Origin: Streptomyces sp. LUP47B
Lineage (GTDB): Bacteria; Actinomycetota; Actinomycetes; Streptomycetales; Streptomycetaceae
DNA: 64,000 bases
Direction: 5' to 3'
Assembly (NCBI RefSeq): GCF_001746295.1
Contig: NZ_MJAH01000012.1
Coordinates: forward strand, 252,812-316,811
The position numbers were made by a program, and so were the translations under genes. The notes under the pieces were generated by a model that was not told the DNA's origin, made no database searches, and saw nothing but the letters and a program-made list of their open reading frames with translations. This document shows, in pieces, positions 33,387 through 41,401 of this stretch (positions within the stretch are counted from its first letter, which is position 1; every line of letters begins with the position of its first letter).

Positions 33387-33782
33387 ATGTCCCAGAGGAA
33401 CACCGGTGTTACCGCCCAGGTCGTGAACGCGCACGCGTGCCCGGTGCGGGAAGTTCTTGACAGGGTCTCCGGCAAATGGAGCGTGCAGATCCTCGTCGCC
33501 GCCGCCCACGGACCCATCCGCTTCACCGAGTTGGAGCGCAGCATCGAGGGGATCAGCCGCCGCATGCTGACCCTGACCCTGCGCAACCTGGAGCGCGACG
33601 GCCTCGTCACCCGCACCGTGCACCCGACGGTGCCGCCCAAAGTCGAGTACGAACTCACCCCGGTGGCCCGCGAGTTGCACGAGACACTGCAGCGCCTGAC
33701 CGACTGGGCCGAGCGCAACAGGGTCTATATCGCCGAGGCGCGCGCGGAGTACGACGCCGAGCGCGAACCGGAACCGGCCTGA
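33387..33782 (+). CDS. HxlR-family transcriptional regulator
   Basis: The winged-helix protein of 131 residues has the HxlR pattern: a conserved cysteine in HACPVREVLDRVSGKWSVQIL, then GPIRFTELERSIEGISRRMLTLTLRNLERDGLVTRTVHPTVPPKVEYELTPVARELH. Many members sense electrophiles through that cysteine. AAGGAGG precedes the ATG. Divergent orientation to the efflux gene suggests it represses or activates it through the palindrome upstream. It ends one base before the convergent thioesterase gene. Confidence 0.9.
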   Translation: MSQRNTGVTAQVVNAHACPVREVLDRVSGKWSVQILVAAAHGPIRFTELERSIEGISRRMLTLTLRNLERDGLVTRTVHPTVPPKVEYELTPVARELHETLQRLTDWAERNRVYIAEARAEYDAEREPEPA

Positions 33783-33783
33783 G

Positions 33784-34200
33784 CTACAACAGGCCCGGGT
33801 CCGTGGCCAGCCCCTTGAGGACTTCGCTCGCGTTCGCCACCAGCCGCCGCTCCTTGAGGTTCATCAGGCCGCCGACCGCGGTGATCTCGGCCGCCACCGT
33901 GCCGTCCTGCTTGCGGATCGTCTGCCGTATGCGGAAGGTCTTGCCCTCGCCCCACTCGAAGGCGCAGGTCACCTCCACCTCGTCACCGGCCAGCAGCTCG
34001 CGCAGATAGCGGATGGTGGTCTCCAGCGCCACCGGACCCACCCCGCTGCCGATGAGTCCGGCCTGGGTGATCCCGGCGGCCCTGAGCAGCGACCAGCGGG
34101 CGTGCTCCGCGTAGTTGAGGTACACGCTCTGGTTGAGGTGGCCCTGTACGTCCGTCTCGTACCCGCGGACGGTCACCGGCACGGAAAACGGCTCGCTCAC
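33784..34200 (-). CDS. 4HBT-family acyl-CoA thioesterase (YbgC-like)
   Basis: The hotdog-fold protein of 138 residues has the 4-hydroxybenzoyl-CoA-thioesterase signature GYETDVQGHLNQSVYLNYAEHARW (catalytic Asp and the NxxY loop). The strands VTCAFEWGEGKTFRIRQTI and GTVAAEITAVGGLMNL follow. It likely cleaves short acyl-CoAs or aryl-CoAs. It is a single gene, tail to tail with hxlR, with no substrate clue from neighbours. Confidence 0.88.
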   Translation of the reverse strand: MSEPFSVPVTVRGYETDVQGHLNQSVYLNYAEHARWSLLRAAGITQAGLIGSGVGPVALETTIRYLRELLAGDEVEVTCAFEWGEGKTFRIRQTIRKQDGTVAAEITAVGGLMNLKERRLVANASEVLKGLATDPGLL

Positions 34201-34255
34201 GTCAATCCCCTCTCACATCACGGCAGTTGCTGGACCCGATCCTGACATGTGCCCC

Positions 34256-34891
34256 CTACACCCGGCGTGGTGAGGCCAGCAGGTACCGGGCCCGGGTCCG
34301 TGGTTCCGTGTACTCGCCGACCTGCCAGCCGGCCCCCTCCAGGGTGATCGCGCAGGCCCGCAGCGCCTCGCCGTCCGGTGCGTGCACGGCCACGGCCTCG
34401 GGCTGCGGGGTCGCGCGCACCCGGTAGCCGGGGGAGCCTTCCGCTTCCGGCGGGTGCCCGGCCGCCTCCAGTGCCAGCGCGGCCGCCTGCACCAGATGGG
34501 CGCGTTCCCAGCCGCAGGGCCGGTCCGTGGCCACGTCGGGGTTGGTCATCCGGCGCAGCTCCAGCAACCCCTGCCAGGCGCTGTGCACCTCTCGCGCCCG
34601 CGCCGGGCCGGTGTCCGCGGCCTCCTGCGTGCCGCCGACCCGCGCGACGAACACACCGGTGGCGGGGTCGGCGGCCTGCTCGGCGGGCTTCTCGGGCTCC
34701 TCCGGAACCGTCTCCCGTATGCGGTGTCCGGTGGGCGTCAGGAAGTGATCGTGCGGCGGCCGCGGATGCCGGAAGGCCAGGCCGCGCTTGACCAGCGCCT
34801 CCAGCTGGGCCTCGGTACCCCGCAGCCGCCCGGTGACGGGGTCGGCGGCGTCGATGACACGCCGCTGGGCGGCGGTGGGCGGTCGGGTCAT
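34256..34891 (-). CDS. conserved protein of unknown function
   Basis: The protein of 211 residues from ATG 34891 (GGGAGGTG upstream) has no family I can name. The N-terminal third (PTAAQRRVIDAADPVTGRLR, TEAQLEALVKRGLAFRHPRPP, FLTPTGHRIRE) reads like a winged helix. A Glu/Pro/Ala linker follows, then an alpha/beta C-terminal half (AREVHSAWQGLLELRRMTNPD, WERAHLVQAAALALEAAGHPP, ACAITLEGAGWQVGEY). It is cytoplasmic by composition. It is probably cotranscribed with the phosphatase gene upstream, 70 bases away. Confidence 0.65.
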   Translation of the reverse strand: MTRPPTAAQRRVIDAADPVTGRLRGTEAQLEALVKRGLAFRHPRPPHDHFLTPTGHRIRETVPEEPEKPAEQAADPATGVFVARVGGTQEAADTGPARAREVHSAWQGLLELRRMTNPDVATDRPCGWERAHLVQAAALALEAAGHPPEAEGSPGYRVRATPQPEAVAVHAPDGEALRACAITLEGAGWQVGEYTEPRTRARYLLASPRRV

Positions 34892-34961
34892 GACGGGCAC
34901 CTCCCCGGAAACGGCCATGGTCGAAGGGCCGGGACGCGCCCGCGACCAGCCCATTCGAAGA

Positions 34962-35561
34962 CTACGACCCGGGTCTGACATTCCACCCCGCGATCACCGG
35001 CCGCCCATGCTCCGTCCCCAGCCGGCACACCGTCCCCGTCGCCAGCTGGAACAGCGCCCCGGCCGACGGCGGCAGCCCGAGCCGGCGGGCGGTGAGGACC
35101 CGCAGGAAATGGCCGTGCGCCACCAGCACCACGCAGCCTTCGGTGTTCGCGTGCGCCGCGTCCACCCGGGCCAGCACGCGGTCGGCCCGTTCGCCGACCT
35201 GCTCCGGGCTTTCCCCGGGGTGCTCGGGCGGGCCGGGTGCCACCCCGTCGGTGAACAGGAACCAGTCCGGGCGCTCCCGCTGGATCTCGACGGTGGTGAC
35301 GCCCTCGTAGCCGCCGTAGTCCCACTCGCGCAGATCGACGTCGACCCGCAGGTCGTGCAGCCCGATGAGCTCCGCGGTCTCCCGGGCCCGCTGCAGGGGG
35401 CTGACGAAGGCGGCGCCGATGCGGTGCGAGCGGATCAGCGGCACCAGCCGGCGCGCCTCCTCCCGGCCGCGTCCGGTCAGCGGTACGTCCGTCCAGCCGG
35501 TGTGCCGCCCGGACCGCGACCACTCGGTCTCACCGTGCCGGACCAGAAAGAGATCACCCAT
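34962..35561 (-). CDS. histidine phosphatase (phosphoglycerate-mutase-like)
   Basis: The product of 199 residues has the RHG motif LVRHGETEWSRSGRHTG with its nucleophilic His. Other landmarks are VSPLQRARETAEL, the catalytic Glu region DLREWDYGGYEGVTT, and the second His in VVLVAHGHFLRVLTAR. The branch is the broad phosphatase/cofactor-independent acid phosphatase type rather than glycolytic mutase. Start ATG 35561 follows AAGGGCG. No substrate can be assigned. Confidence 0.9.
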   Translation of the reverse strand: MGDLFLVRHGETEWSRSGRHTGWTDVPLTGRGREEARRLVPLIRSHRIGAAFVSPLQRARETAELIGLHDLRVDVDLREWDYGGYEGVTTVEIQRERPDWFLFTDGVAPGPPEHPGESPEQVGERADRVLARVDAAHANTEGCVVLVAHGHFLRVLTARRLGLPPSAGALFQLATGTVCRLGTEHGRPVIAGWNVRPGS

Positions 35562-35673
35562 GCGCGCGCCCTTCCCGCTCGACTCCCAGCACCGTGCCAC
35601 ATGGCGCCGGGGGTTCGCAGGGCGCACTGGGCCGGACGGCCGCTGTCCGGAGCCCCCAGTGCCTTGGCGCCTC

Positions 35674-36069
35674 TCAGAGCCCCGGCAGTCCCTGCACCGA
35701 CTGCGCGAGCTGTCCCACCGCGACGACGAGCGGTGTCACCGGCTGCACGAACTCGTTGAGGCGGTCGAGGGCCCGCCGCAGGACCGTCGGCTGCGGTTCC
35801 GCCTCGGCCAGTTCCTCGCGCAGGCGGCGCAGCTCCCTGCTGGTCGCGTCGGGATCCGTGAGGGCCGCCCGGTGCTCCTCCATCAGCCGCTCGATGTTCG
35901 CGAGGAGTTCGGCCGTACGCTCGGCGTCCGGCGGCTGGAAGGAGACCGAGCCGGAGAACGCCCGGGCGCCGTGCCCCACGGCCTGGTTGCCGACGTAGTG
36001 GGTGCCGCCGCTGATCATGAGGCCGTTGTTGACCGGAGGGTCCTGGCGCCGGTCGTCGCTGCCCGTCAT
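35674..36069 (-). CDS. small helical protein with N-terminal GNQAxGxGA motif (possible amyloid-signalling effector)
   Basis: This product has 131 residues. An N-terminal Gly/Asn-rich stretch (residues 14-37: NNGLMISGG, then YVGNQAVGHGARA) matches, at 13 of 24 positions, the C-terminal stretch of the membrane protein encoded immediately upstream. A charged helical domain follows (ELLANIERLMEEHRAAL, SRELRRLREELAEAE) and ends in a more hydrophobic helix pair (LNEFVQPVTPLVVAVGQLAQ). TAGGAGG, overlapping the upstream stop codon, is its ribosome site, so the two are coupled. Short Gly/Asn motifs shared by adjacent genes are known from bacterial amyloid-signalling receptor/effector pairs; I infer a similar role. 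The helical part resembles the DUF5955-like protein at 49663. Confidence 0.6.
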   Translation of the reverse strand: MTGSDDRRQDPPVNNGLMISGGTHYVGNQAVGHGARAFSGSVSFQPPDAERTAELLANIERLMEEHRAALTDPDATSRELRRLREELAEAEPQPTVLRRALDRLNEFVQPVTPLVVAVGQLAQSVQGLPGL

Positions 36070-36078
36070 CAGGACCTC

Positions 36079-38406
36079 CTACTTTCCGGAACCGGCGACG
36101 GGGGCGGCCGCGCCGGACTGCTGCGGGATGGTCTGGGTGGCGGTCGCGCCGCTGCCGATCGCCTGGTTGCCGATGATGCTCATGCCGCCCTGCTGGATGA
36201 GGCCCTGGTTGAGGATGGTCTGCTGCTGGGCGCGGAAGTCGGTGATGTCGTACCCGCGGGTGTCGAGGAACTCGCGGATCGCGGCCAGGGTGTGGCGCTC
36301 CACCAGCGACGTGATCCGTGCGGCGTCCACGACCTGGAAGTAGTTCTGGTAGTTCGGGCTCACCGCCAGCTCCCGGACGCTCAGCCGGGCGCCGAAGTCG
36401 TAGACCGGGTCCTGCTCCAGGGCCTTCAGCTCGTCCCCCATGCGTCTGCTGTGCCGTTCCTCGAAGCGGGCCTGCCGCAGCGCCCGGAAGGGGGCGGCGA
36501 AGAAGGCAGCTCCGGTGCGGGGGACGGCGTCCAGCAGCAGCCCGCGGCGCGCGGCGGGGGAGAGGGGCCCGCGCAGCCGGTCCACCACGTGGTAGTCGGC
36601 TCGCACCGGGCCGAGCACGTGGTTGCTGCAGTGCAGGTGGAGTGTTCTGCCCTCGGTCGAGAAGTGCAGGAACACGGTCGGCACCACGTCCCCGCCCCAC
36701 AGCGGTACATGGACCGTCAGACAGTGCCGGACCGCACCGGTCGGGCGCTCCATGATCCGCTCGACCTGGTCGGACGACAGCAGGGCGGCCGGGGCGAGAC
36801 TCGTGGCCCTGATGAACCGCTCGTCGTCACCGACGGCCGTGCCGCTCGCGAAGACCCGGTCCTGCACGACCAGGGATCCGAGGGCCGCCTCACCGTTCGC
36901 CGCCGCGTCCGTCACACCGCGCGCGGCGGTCGCCGACAGCCGCGCGCGTACCTGGTCGACGAGTTCGGTGACGGTGAACGGCTGAGGCCCGCCGGGACGC
37001 GAAACCCCTCCGACGGAATCACCGGCGGGCAGCAGCGGCACGGCGAGCGCCCACTGCGAGGCGGCCGGCGCATAGCCGAGGAAGGGCGTGTACCCGCTGT
37101 AGACCGTGACGTTCCCGTCCTGCGCCTCCCGGATGGCGGCCAGCCGCTGGGCCATCCACTTCCGCGGCGGCACCGTCGGGCGGGGCTGCCGGGCGAACGC
37201 CTCACGGGTCATGGTCGTGCGCAGCAGCCGGTCGACGGCGAGATCATGGCGTACGACCGTCACGTACGCGAGAGCCACCGCCGTGACGGACACCAGCACG
37301 GCCGGCACCCCGGCCAGATAGGAGCCCAGCAGCCAGCTGACGAACGCGGGGGCGGGCAGCGACGAGACGGCCACACCGAGAGCGAAGGCCAGGACCACCG
37401 CGACGCCCGCGGCGACAGCCGTGCCCACCAGCACCCTGCCCTCGGGCTGGTGCCGGCCGCGGGTGGCCAGGCTCGGCCGGCCGCCCACCTGTCGGGTGGT
37501 CGACAGGAACAACGTGACATAGAGCAGCCACAGGGGCGCGAAGACGGCCACGAGGGCGAACGCGCCCGTCAGGCGCTGATCCCTGCGGTGCCGCATCTGC
37601 TGTGCCGTCAGACAGTGCCGTACGACGGTCACCAGGTCGACTTCGGGAGAGGCGGCCACCGCGCCCGCCTCGTCGGCCAGGACGTCCTCCACCACACGGT
37701 CGGCGAATCCTTCGTCCACGTAGGCCGCGGCGCACAGATACCGGGTGACGTCACCCGGAGCGCTCCCGACCGGCATGTGGACCGGCGCGGTCGTCATGCC
37801 GGGCCCTCCCTCTCTCCAGCGGCGGAGCGGCGCCTTCGCGGCGCCGACGGAGCCCGTAGTGACCCTTCCCGGCGGACCGGCGGTCAGGAGGGCGAGCAGC
37901 GCGCCGACCGCCAGGCCGAAGAGGAGGGCGCTGCGCAGCAGGTCCTTCACCAGGCTGTCGGCCGGTGTGAGCACCACGTTGTCGACGAAGGCCTCGTGCA
38001 GGCCCCACCACGTCAGGTTGGCCAGCGCCGACGCCAGCACGCCGGCGACGAGGCAGCGGAGCAGGCCCGCCGCCCCGCGGACCGACAGCCGCCTGGCGAA
38101 GAAGACGAGTGCCACGAGCAGGACCAGGACGGCGAGGTCGTTCACGACCAGCGAGGACGTGCCGCCGTACCGCTCGGAGGAGACCTCCCAGCGGGGCAGG
38201 AACGCGGCCTCCACGAGCCGGCGCAGGATCTTGTCGTCGGACAGCTGTATGTAGAACTTCTCGCTGTAGTAGTCCGAGAGCGGCCGCTGCACCCACGGGC
38301 TGCCCGCGAGCACCACGAGCAGGACCAGCAGCGCGAGACGGCCGCGTAAGGACGGGCGTGCGCCCGACGCACGCCGACGAGGCAGGTACATCTGGGGTTC
38401 CCCCAT
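36079..38406 (-). CDS. large membrane protein with C-terminal GNQAxGxGA motif; contains a TTA codon
   Basis: The 775-residue frame encodes four predicted helices in residues 20-200 (LALLVLLVVLAGSPWV, LAVLVLLVALVFFARRL, LLRCLVAGVLASALANL, LLFGLAVGALLALLT), three more around 270-390, and a soluble part with NVTVYSGYTPFLGYA and HCLTVHVPLWGGDVVPTVFLHFS, blocks I recall from uncharacterised Streptomyces membrane proteins. Residues 733-756 carry the motif shared with the next gene. An internal ATG at 37797 has its own GGGAGGG site, so the first 203 residues may be a fused or separately made module. Codon 20 is TTA (38347-38349), making expression bldA-dependent in Streptomyces. Function unknown. 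Confidence 0.65.
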   Translation of the reverse strand: MGEPQMYLPRRRASGARPSLRGRLALLVLLVVLAGSPWVQRPLSDYYSEKFYIQLSDDKILRRLVEAAFLPRWEVSSERYGGTSSLVVNDLAVLVLLVALVFFARRLSVRGAAGLLRCLVAGVLASALANLTWWGLHEAFVDNVVLTPADSLVKDLLRSALLFGLAVGALLALLTAGPPGRVTTGSVGAAKAPLRRWREGGPGMTTAPVHMPVGSAPGDVTRYLCAAAYVDEGFADRVVEDVLADEAGAVAASPEVDLVTVVRHCLTAQQMRHRRDQRLTGAFALVAVFAPLWLLYVTLFLSTTRQVGGRPSLATRGRHQPEGRVLVGTAVAAGVAVVLAFALGVAVSSLPAPAFVSWLLGSYLAGVPAVLVSVTAVALAYVTVVRHDLAVDRLLRTTMTREAFARQPRPTVPPRKWMAQRLAAIREAQDGNVTVYSGYTPFLGYAPAASQWALAVPLLPAGDSVGGVSRPGGPQPFTVTELVDQVRARLSATAARGVTDAAANGEAALGSLVVQDRVFASGTAVGDDERFIRATSLAPAALLSSDQVERIMERPTGAVRHCLTVHVPLWGGDVVPTVFLHFSTEGRTLHLHCSNHVLGPVRADYHVVDRLRGPLSPAARRGLLLDAVPRTGAAFFAAPFRALRQARFEERHSRRMGDELKALEQDPVYDFGARLSVRELAVSPNYQNYFQVVDAARITSLVERHTLAAIREFLDTRGYDITDFRAQQQTILNQGLIQQGGMSIIGNQAIGSGATATQTIPQQSGAAAPVAGSGK

Positions 38407-38493
38407 CCCCCGGTCCCCCCGGCCCCGGAATCAGGGGCCGCACTCCATGGCATCCCCGCTCTCCCCGCCCGTGAACCCCGTCCGCACCACCAG

Positions 38494-39702
38494 CTACTGC
38501 CGGTACCCGCTCAGGAACCGCCCGATCCGCCCGATCGCCGCCTCCAGATCCTGTGCGTGAGGCAGCGTCAGGATGCGGAAGTGGTCCGGGGTCGGCCAGT
38601 TGAAGCCGGTGCCCTGGACGACCTGGATCTTCTCCTGCAACAACAGGTCCAGGACGAACTTCTCGTCGTCGTGGATCTTGTGGACCTTGGGGTCGAGACG
38701 CGGGAAGGCGTACAGCGAGCCCTTCGGCTTCACACACGAGACGCCGGGGATCTCGTTGAGCTTCTCCCAGGCCACGGTGCGCTGTTCGTACAGGCGTCCG
38801 CCGGGCGCGGTCAGGTCGTGGATGGACTGGCGGCCGCCCAGCGCGGCCTGGATGGCGTACTGCGCCGGCGCGTTGGCGCACAGCCGCATGGAGGCCAGCA
38901 TGGTCAGGCCCTCGAGGTAGCTCTTGGCGTGCTGCTTGGGGCCGGTGATCACCAGCCAGCCCGAGCGGAAGCCGGCCACCCGGTACGTCTTCGACAGACC
39001 GCAGAAGGTCAGCACGACCAGATCGGGGGCGAGGGCGGCGACGGAGTGGTGCACGGCGTCGTCGTACAGGATCTGGTCGTAGATCTCGTCGGCGAAGACC
39101 ATCAGGCCGTGCCGGCGGGCGAGGTCGAGGATGCCCTCGATGATCTCCTTCGGGTAGACCGCGCCGGTGGGGTTGTTCGGGTTGATGATGACCACGGCCT
39201 TGGTGCGGTCCGTGATCTTCGACGCCATGTCGTCCAGGTCCGGGTACCAGTCGGCCTGTTCGTCGCAGAGGTAGTGGACCGCCTTGCCGCCCGCGAGGGT
39301 CGTCACCGCCGTCCAGAGGGGGAAGTCGGGGGCGGGGATGAGGATTTCGTCGCCGTCCTCGACCAGCGCCTGTACGGCCATCGAGATCAGTTCGGAAATG
39401 CCGTTGCCGAGGAAGACGTCGTCGACGTCGACCTCCAGGCCCAGGGTCTGGTAGCGCTGGGCGACCGCGCGGCGAGCGGAGAGGATGCCTCGGGAGTCGG
39501 TGTAGCCGTGCGCCTGCGGGAGCATCCGGATCATGTCCTGGAGGATCTCCTCCGGCGCCTCGAAGCCGAACAGCGCGGGGTTTCCGGTGTTGAGGCGCAG
39601 CACGCTGTGGCCCGCCTCCTCCAGTGCGTCGGCGTGCTCGATCACCGGGCCGCGGATCTCGTAACAGACCTCGCTGAGCTTGCTCGACTGCCGGAACTCC
39701 AT
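38494..39702 (-). CDS. alaA: alanine-type aminotransferase (PLP fold I)
   Basis: The product of 402 residues matches the AlaA glutamate-pyruvate aminotransferase branch: LNTGNPALFGFEAPEEIL, GYTDSRGILSARRAV, INPNNPTGAVYPKEI, FADEIYDQILYDD, and the PLP-lysine segment FCGLSKTYRVAGFRSGW. It interconverts alanine and pyruvate with glutamate/2-oxoglutarate. It is divergent from an HxlR gene; tandem TTGG-N5-CCAA dyads (39734-39767) lie 32-65 bases upstream of its ATG. Single-gene unit. Confidence 0.92.
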   Translation of the reverse strand: MEFRQSSKLSEVCYEIRGPVIEHADALEEAGHSVLRLNTGNPALFGFEAPEEILQDMIRMLPQAHGYTDSRGILSARRAVAQRYQTLGLEVDVDDVFLGNGISELISMAVQALVEDGDEILIPAPDFPLWTAVTTLAGGKAVHYLCDEQADWYPDLDDMASKITDRTKAVVIINPNNPTGAVYPKEIIEGILDLARRHGLMVFADEIYDQILYDDAVHHSVAALAPDLVVLTFCGLSKTYRVAGFRSGWLVITGPKQHAKSYLEGLTMLASMRLCANAPAQYAIQAALGGRQSIHDLTAPGGRLYEQRTVAWEKLNEIPGVSCVKPKGSLYAFPRLDPKVHKIHDDEKFVLDLLLQEKIQVVQGTGFNWPTPDHFRILTLPHAQDLEAAIGRIGRFLSGYRQ

Positions 39703-39732
39703 GCGCTGCCGCCTCTCCGGGTTCGGGTGTTG

Positions 39733-39782
39733 CTTGGTTTTACCAAGTGGGAGCTTGGAAAGTCCAACAACTTGTCTAGACT
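39733..39782 (+). promoter_or_regulatory. tandem TTGG-N5-CCAA dyads and leaderless promoter between alaA and hxlR2
   Basis: TTGG-TTTTA-CCAA (39734-39746, extended to CTTGG/CCAAG) and TTGG-AAAGT-CCAA (39755-39767) start exactly 21 bp apart. TTGGAA (39755-39760) and TAGACT (39777-39782), 16 bases apart, form a promoter whose -35 box is covered by the second dyad. The ATG lies seven bases after TAGACT. Autoregulation by the HxlR protein is the obvious inference. Confidence 0.55.
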
Positions 39783-39789
39783 GCGTCGC

Positions 39790-40416
39790 ATGTCACCTCG
39801 CCGAAGCTACGACCAGTACTGTTCCGCGGCCCGCGCCCTCGACGTGGTGGGCGACCGATGGACGCTGCTGATCGTCCGGGAACTGCTGTCGGGGCCGCGC
39901 CGTTACACGGACCTGCACGCCGACCTGCCGGGCGTGAGCACGGACGTACTCGCCTCACGGCTGAAGGACATGGAGCGCGACGGACTGACCACCCGGCGCC
40001 GGCTCCCGCCGCCCGGAGCGGCCTTCGTCTACGAACTCACCGCCCGCGGACGCGAGTTGCTGCCGGTGCTCCAAGCCCTCGGCACCTGGGGCGGCCCGGA
40101 TCTCGGCGCCCGACGGCCCACCGACGCGGTACGCGCGCACTGGTTCGCGCTGCCCCTGCTGCGCGCGCTTGAGGGGGAGGGGCTCGTCGAAGTGCGCCTG
40201 GAGGAGGGGGACTTCCATGTGTACGTCGGCGCCCAGGACGGTCCCGCGTACGGCGAGGGGCCGGCCCCCCGTGAGCCCGACGTCCGGCTGGTCCTGAACT
40301 CGGATACCTGGGTGGCCGTCGGCCGGGGCGAGTTGAGCCTGGCGGACGCGGTCCGCGACGGCCGGGTAGAGGTCACCGGGGACGGCACGATCGCCAAGGG
40401 GCTACGGGAGGCGTGA
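39790..40416 (+). CDS. HxlR-family regulator with C-terminal SCP2-like domain
   Basis: The product of 208 residues opens with an HxlR winged helix (YDQYCSAARALDVVGDRWTLLIVRELLSG, YTDLHADLPGVSTDVLASRLKDMERDGL) and continues into an ~90-residue extension ending LVLNSDTWVAVGRGELSLADAVRDGRVEVTGD, which resembles the SCP2/alkyl-sulfatase C-terminal lipid-binding fold. This extension is known in some HxlR regulators and may bind a hydrophobic ligand. The transcript looks leaderless. The last ~30 codons and the terminator are duplicated 132 bp downstream. Confidence 0.85.
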   Translation: MSPRRSYDQYCSAARALDVVGDRWTLLIVRELLSGPRRYTDLHADLPGVSTDVLASRLKDMERDGLTTRRRLPPPGAAFVYELTARGRELLPVLQALGTWGGPDLGARRPTDAVRAHWFALPLLRALEGEGLVEVRLEEGDFHVYVGAQDGPAYGEGPAPREPDVRLVLNSDTWVAVGRGELSLADAVRDGRVEVTGDGTIAKGLREA

Positions 40417-40592
40417 ACGGAGAGGGCCCGCCGGAGGGGGCCTTCTCGGCGGGTCGTCAGGTGTCGGGCGGGCGCCTGGGGAGGTCGTCCGGGCCTGGTC
40501 GAGGTGGCCGGGGACGGCGCGGTCGCCGGGGCGTTGCAGGAGGCGTGAACGGAGAAGGCCCGCCGGAGCGGGCCTTCTCGACGAGCCGTCAG
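40369..40592 (+). repeat. 132-bp-period tandem duplication of the hxlR2 3' end and terminator
   Basis: Bases 40369-40460 (GAGGTCACCGGGGACGGC ... GTCGTCAG) reappear, diverged, at 40501-40592 (GAGGTGGCCGGGGACGGC ... GCCGTCAG), including the stop context GAGGCGTGAACGGAGA and the hairpin. Similarity extends upstream (GCCTGG...GTCCG). The second copy is an untranslated relic, its frame running into no gene. Confidence 0.75.
40552..40579. terminator. bidirectional terminator, intact duplicate copy
   Basis: GAGAAGGCCCGC (40552-40563) and GCGGGCCTTCTC (40568-40579) make a perfect 12-bp stem with a four-base loop, between the convergent hxlR2 and secreted-protein genes. The older copy at 40420-40447 has mismatches. 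Confidence 0.8.
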
Positions 40593-41401
40593 GCGCCCGG
40601 CGGTATCCGGGAGGGCCGCCCCGATCCGCGGGTCAGCGTGTACCCGCCGACCCCGGCCAGCGCGGCGAGCGCGCCGCCGATCGCGGTCCACACCCACCGG
40701 TCGGACCACCAGCCGGAGGACCAGCCGTCCTCGGGCTCGATGGCGGACAGCACGGCGGAGGAGTCCTTCGAGCCGTCGTCCTCCGCCTTGGACTTGACCG
40801 CGATGCCCGGCACCAGCGGCTCCGCCAGCGAACCGTCCACCGCGGCCGAGCCGCCGATGTCCTTGGAGCCGACCCGGACCTCGGTGCCGACCGGGAGACC
40901 CAGGTCGGCCGTGGTGAGACCGACGGCCGTCAGCCGGACGTAGTACGTGCCCGGCAACGGGTCGTTGGCCCAGGTCTCCGACCAGGCGCGGACCGTGCGC
41001 AGGGTGCAGGCCAGCGCCACCGAGGGGGTGTCCGCGGCGGCGGTGCGCGTCTGCGCGCCGTACTGGCAGGACTGGCGGCGCCGCAGACCGTCGTACACGT
41101 CGATCTGCCACGTCTGGGCGGCGTGGGCCTCGGGCAGTTTCACCGTCGCCTCGACGGTGGGCCGCTGGCCGGCGTCCGCGGGGAACGACCAGTACAGGTA
41201 GTCACCCGCGGAGCCGCTCGCCGTGGCCGTCGTACCCTGCTCGATTTCCGTCGCCGTACGGAAGGACGTGCCCGCCTGGGTGGGCGCGTCGCTGTCCGCC
41301 GAGGCCGAATCCGACGGTGTCGGCGAGGAGTCGGCCGCGGCCGGCGCGACGGCCAGCCCGAGCATCAGCAGGGAAGCGCTCAACGCGCGTGTGATCCGCA
41401 T
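40589..41401 (-). CDS. secreted/membrane-anchored partner of the vWA protein
   Basis: The product of 270 residues from ATG 41401 has a signal peptide (ITRALSASLLMLGLAVAPAAA) and a Ser/Asp-rich linker. A beta-rich extracellular domain contains GDYLYWSFPADAGQRPTVEATV and GTYYVRLTAVGLTTADLGLPVG. A C-terminal membrane anchor (WVWTAIGGALAALAGVGGYTL) is followed by basic residues. The extracellular domain resembles the C-terminal half of the upstream vWA protein. Start and upstream stop overlap (TGATG), so the two are coproduced and probably form a surface complex. Substrate unknown. Confidence 0.75.
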   Translation of the reverse strand: MRITRALSASLLMLGLAVAPAAADSSPTPSDSASADSDAPTQAGTSFRTATEIEQGTTATASGSAGDYLYWSFPADAGQRPTVEATVKLPEAHAAQTWQIDVYDGLRRRQSCQYGAQTRTAAADTPSVALACTLRTVRAWSETWANDPLPGTYYVRLTAVGLTTADLGLPVGTEVRVGSKDIGGSAAVDGSLAEPLVPGIAVKSKAEDDGSKDSSAVLSAIEPEDGWSSGWWSDRWVWTAIGGALAALAGVGGYTLTRGSGRPSRIPPGA

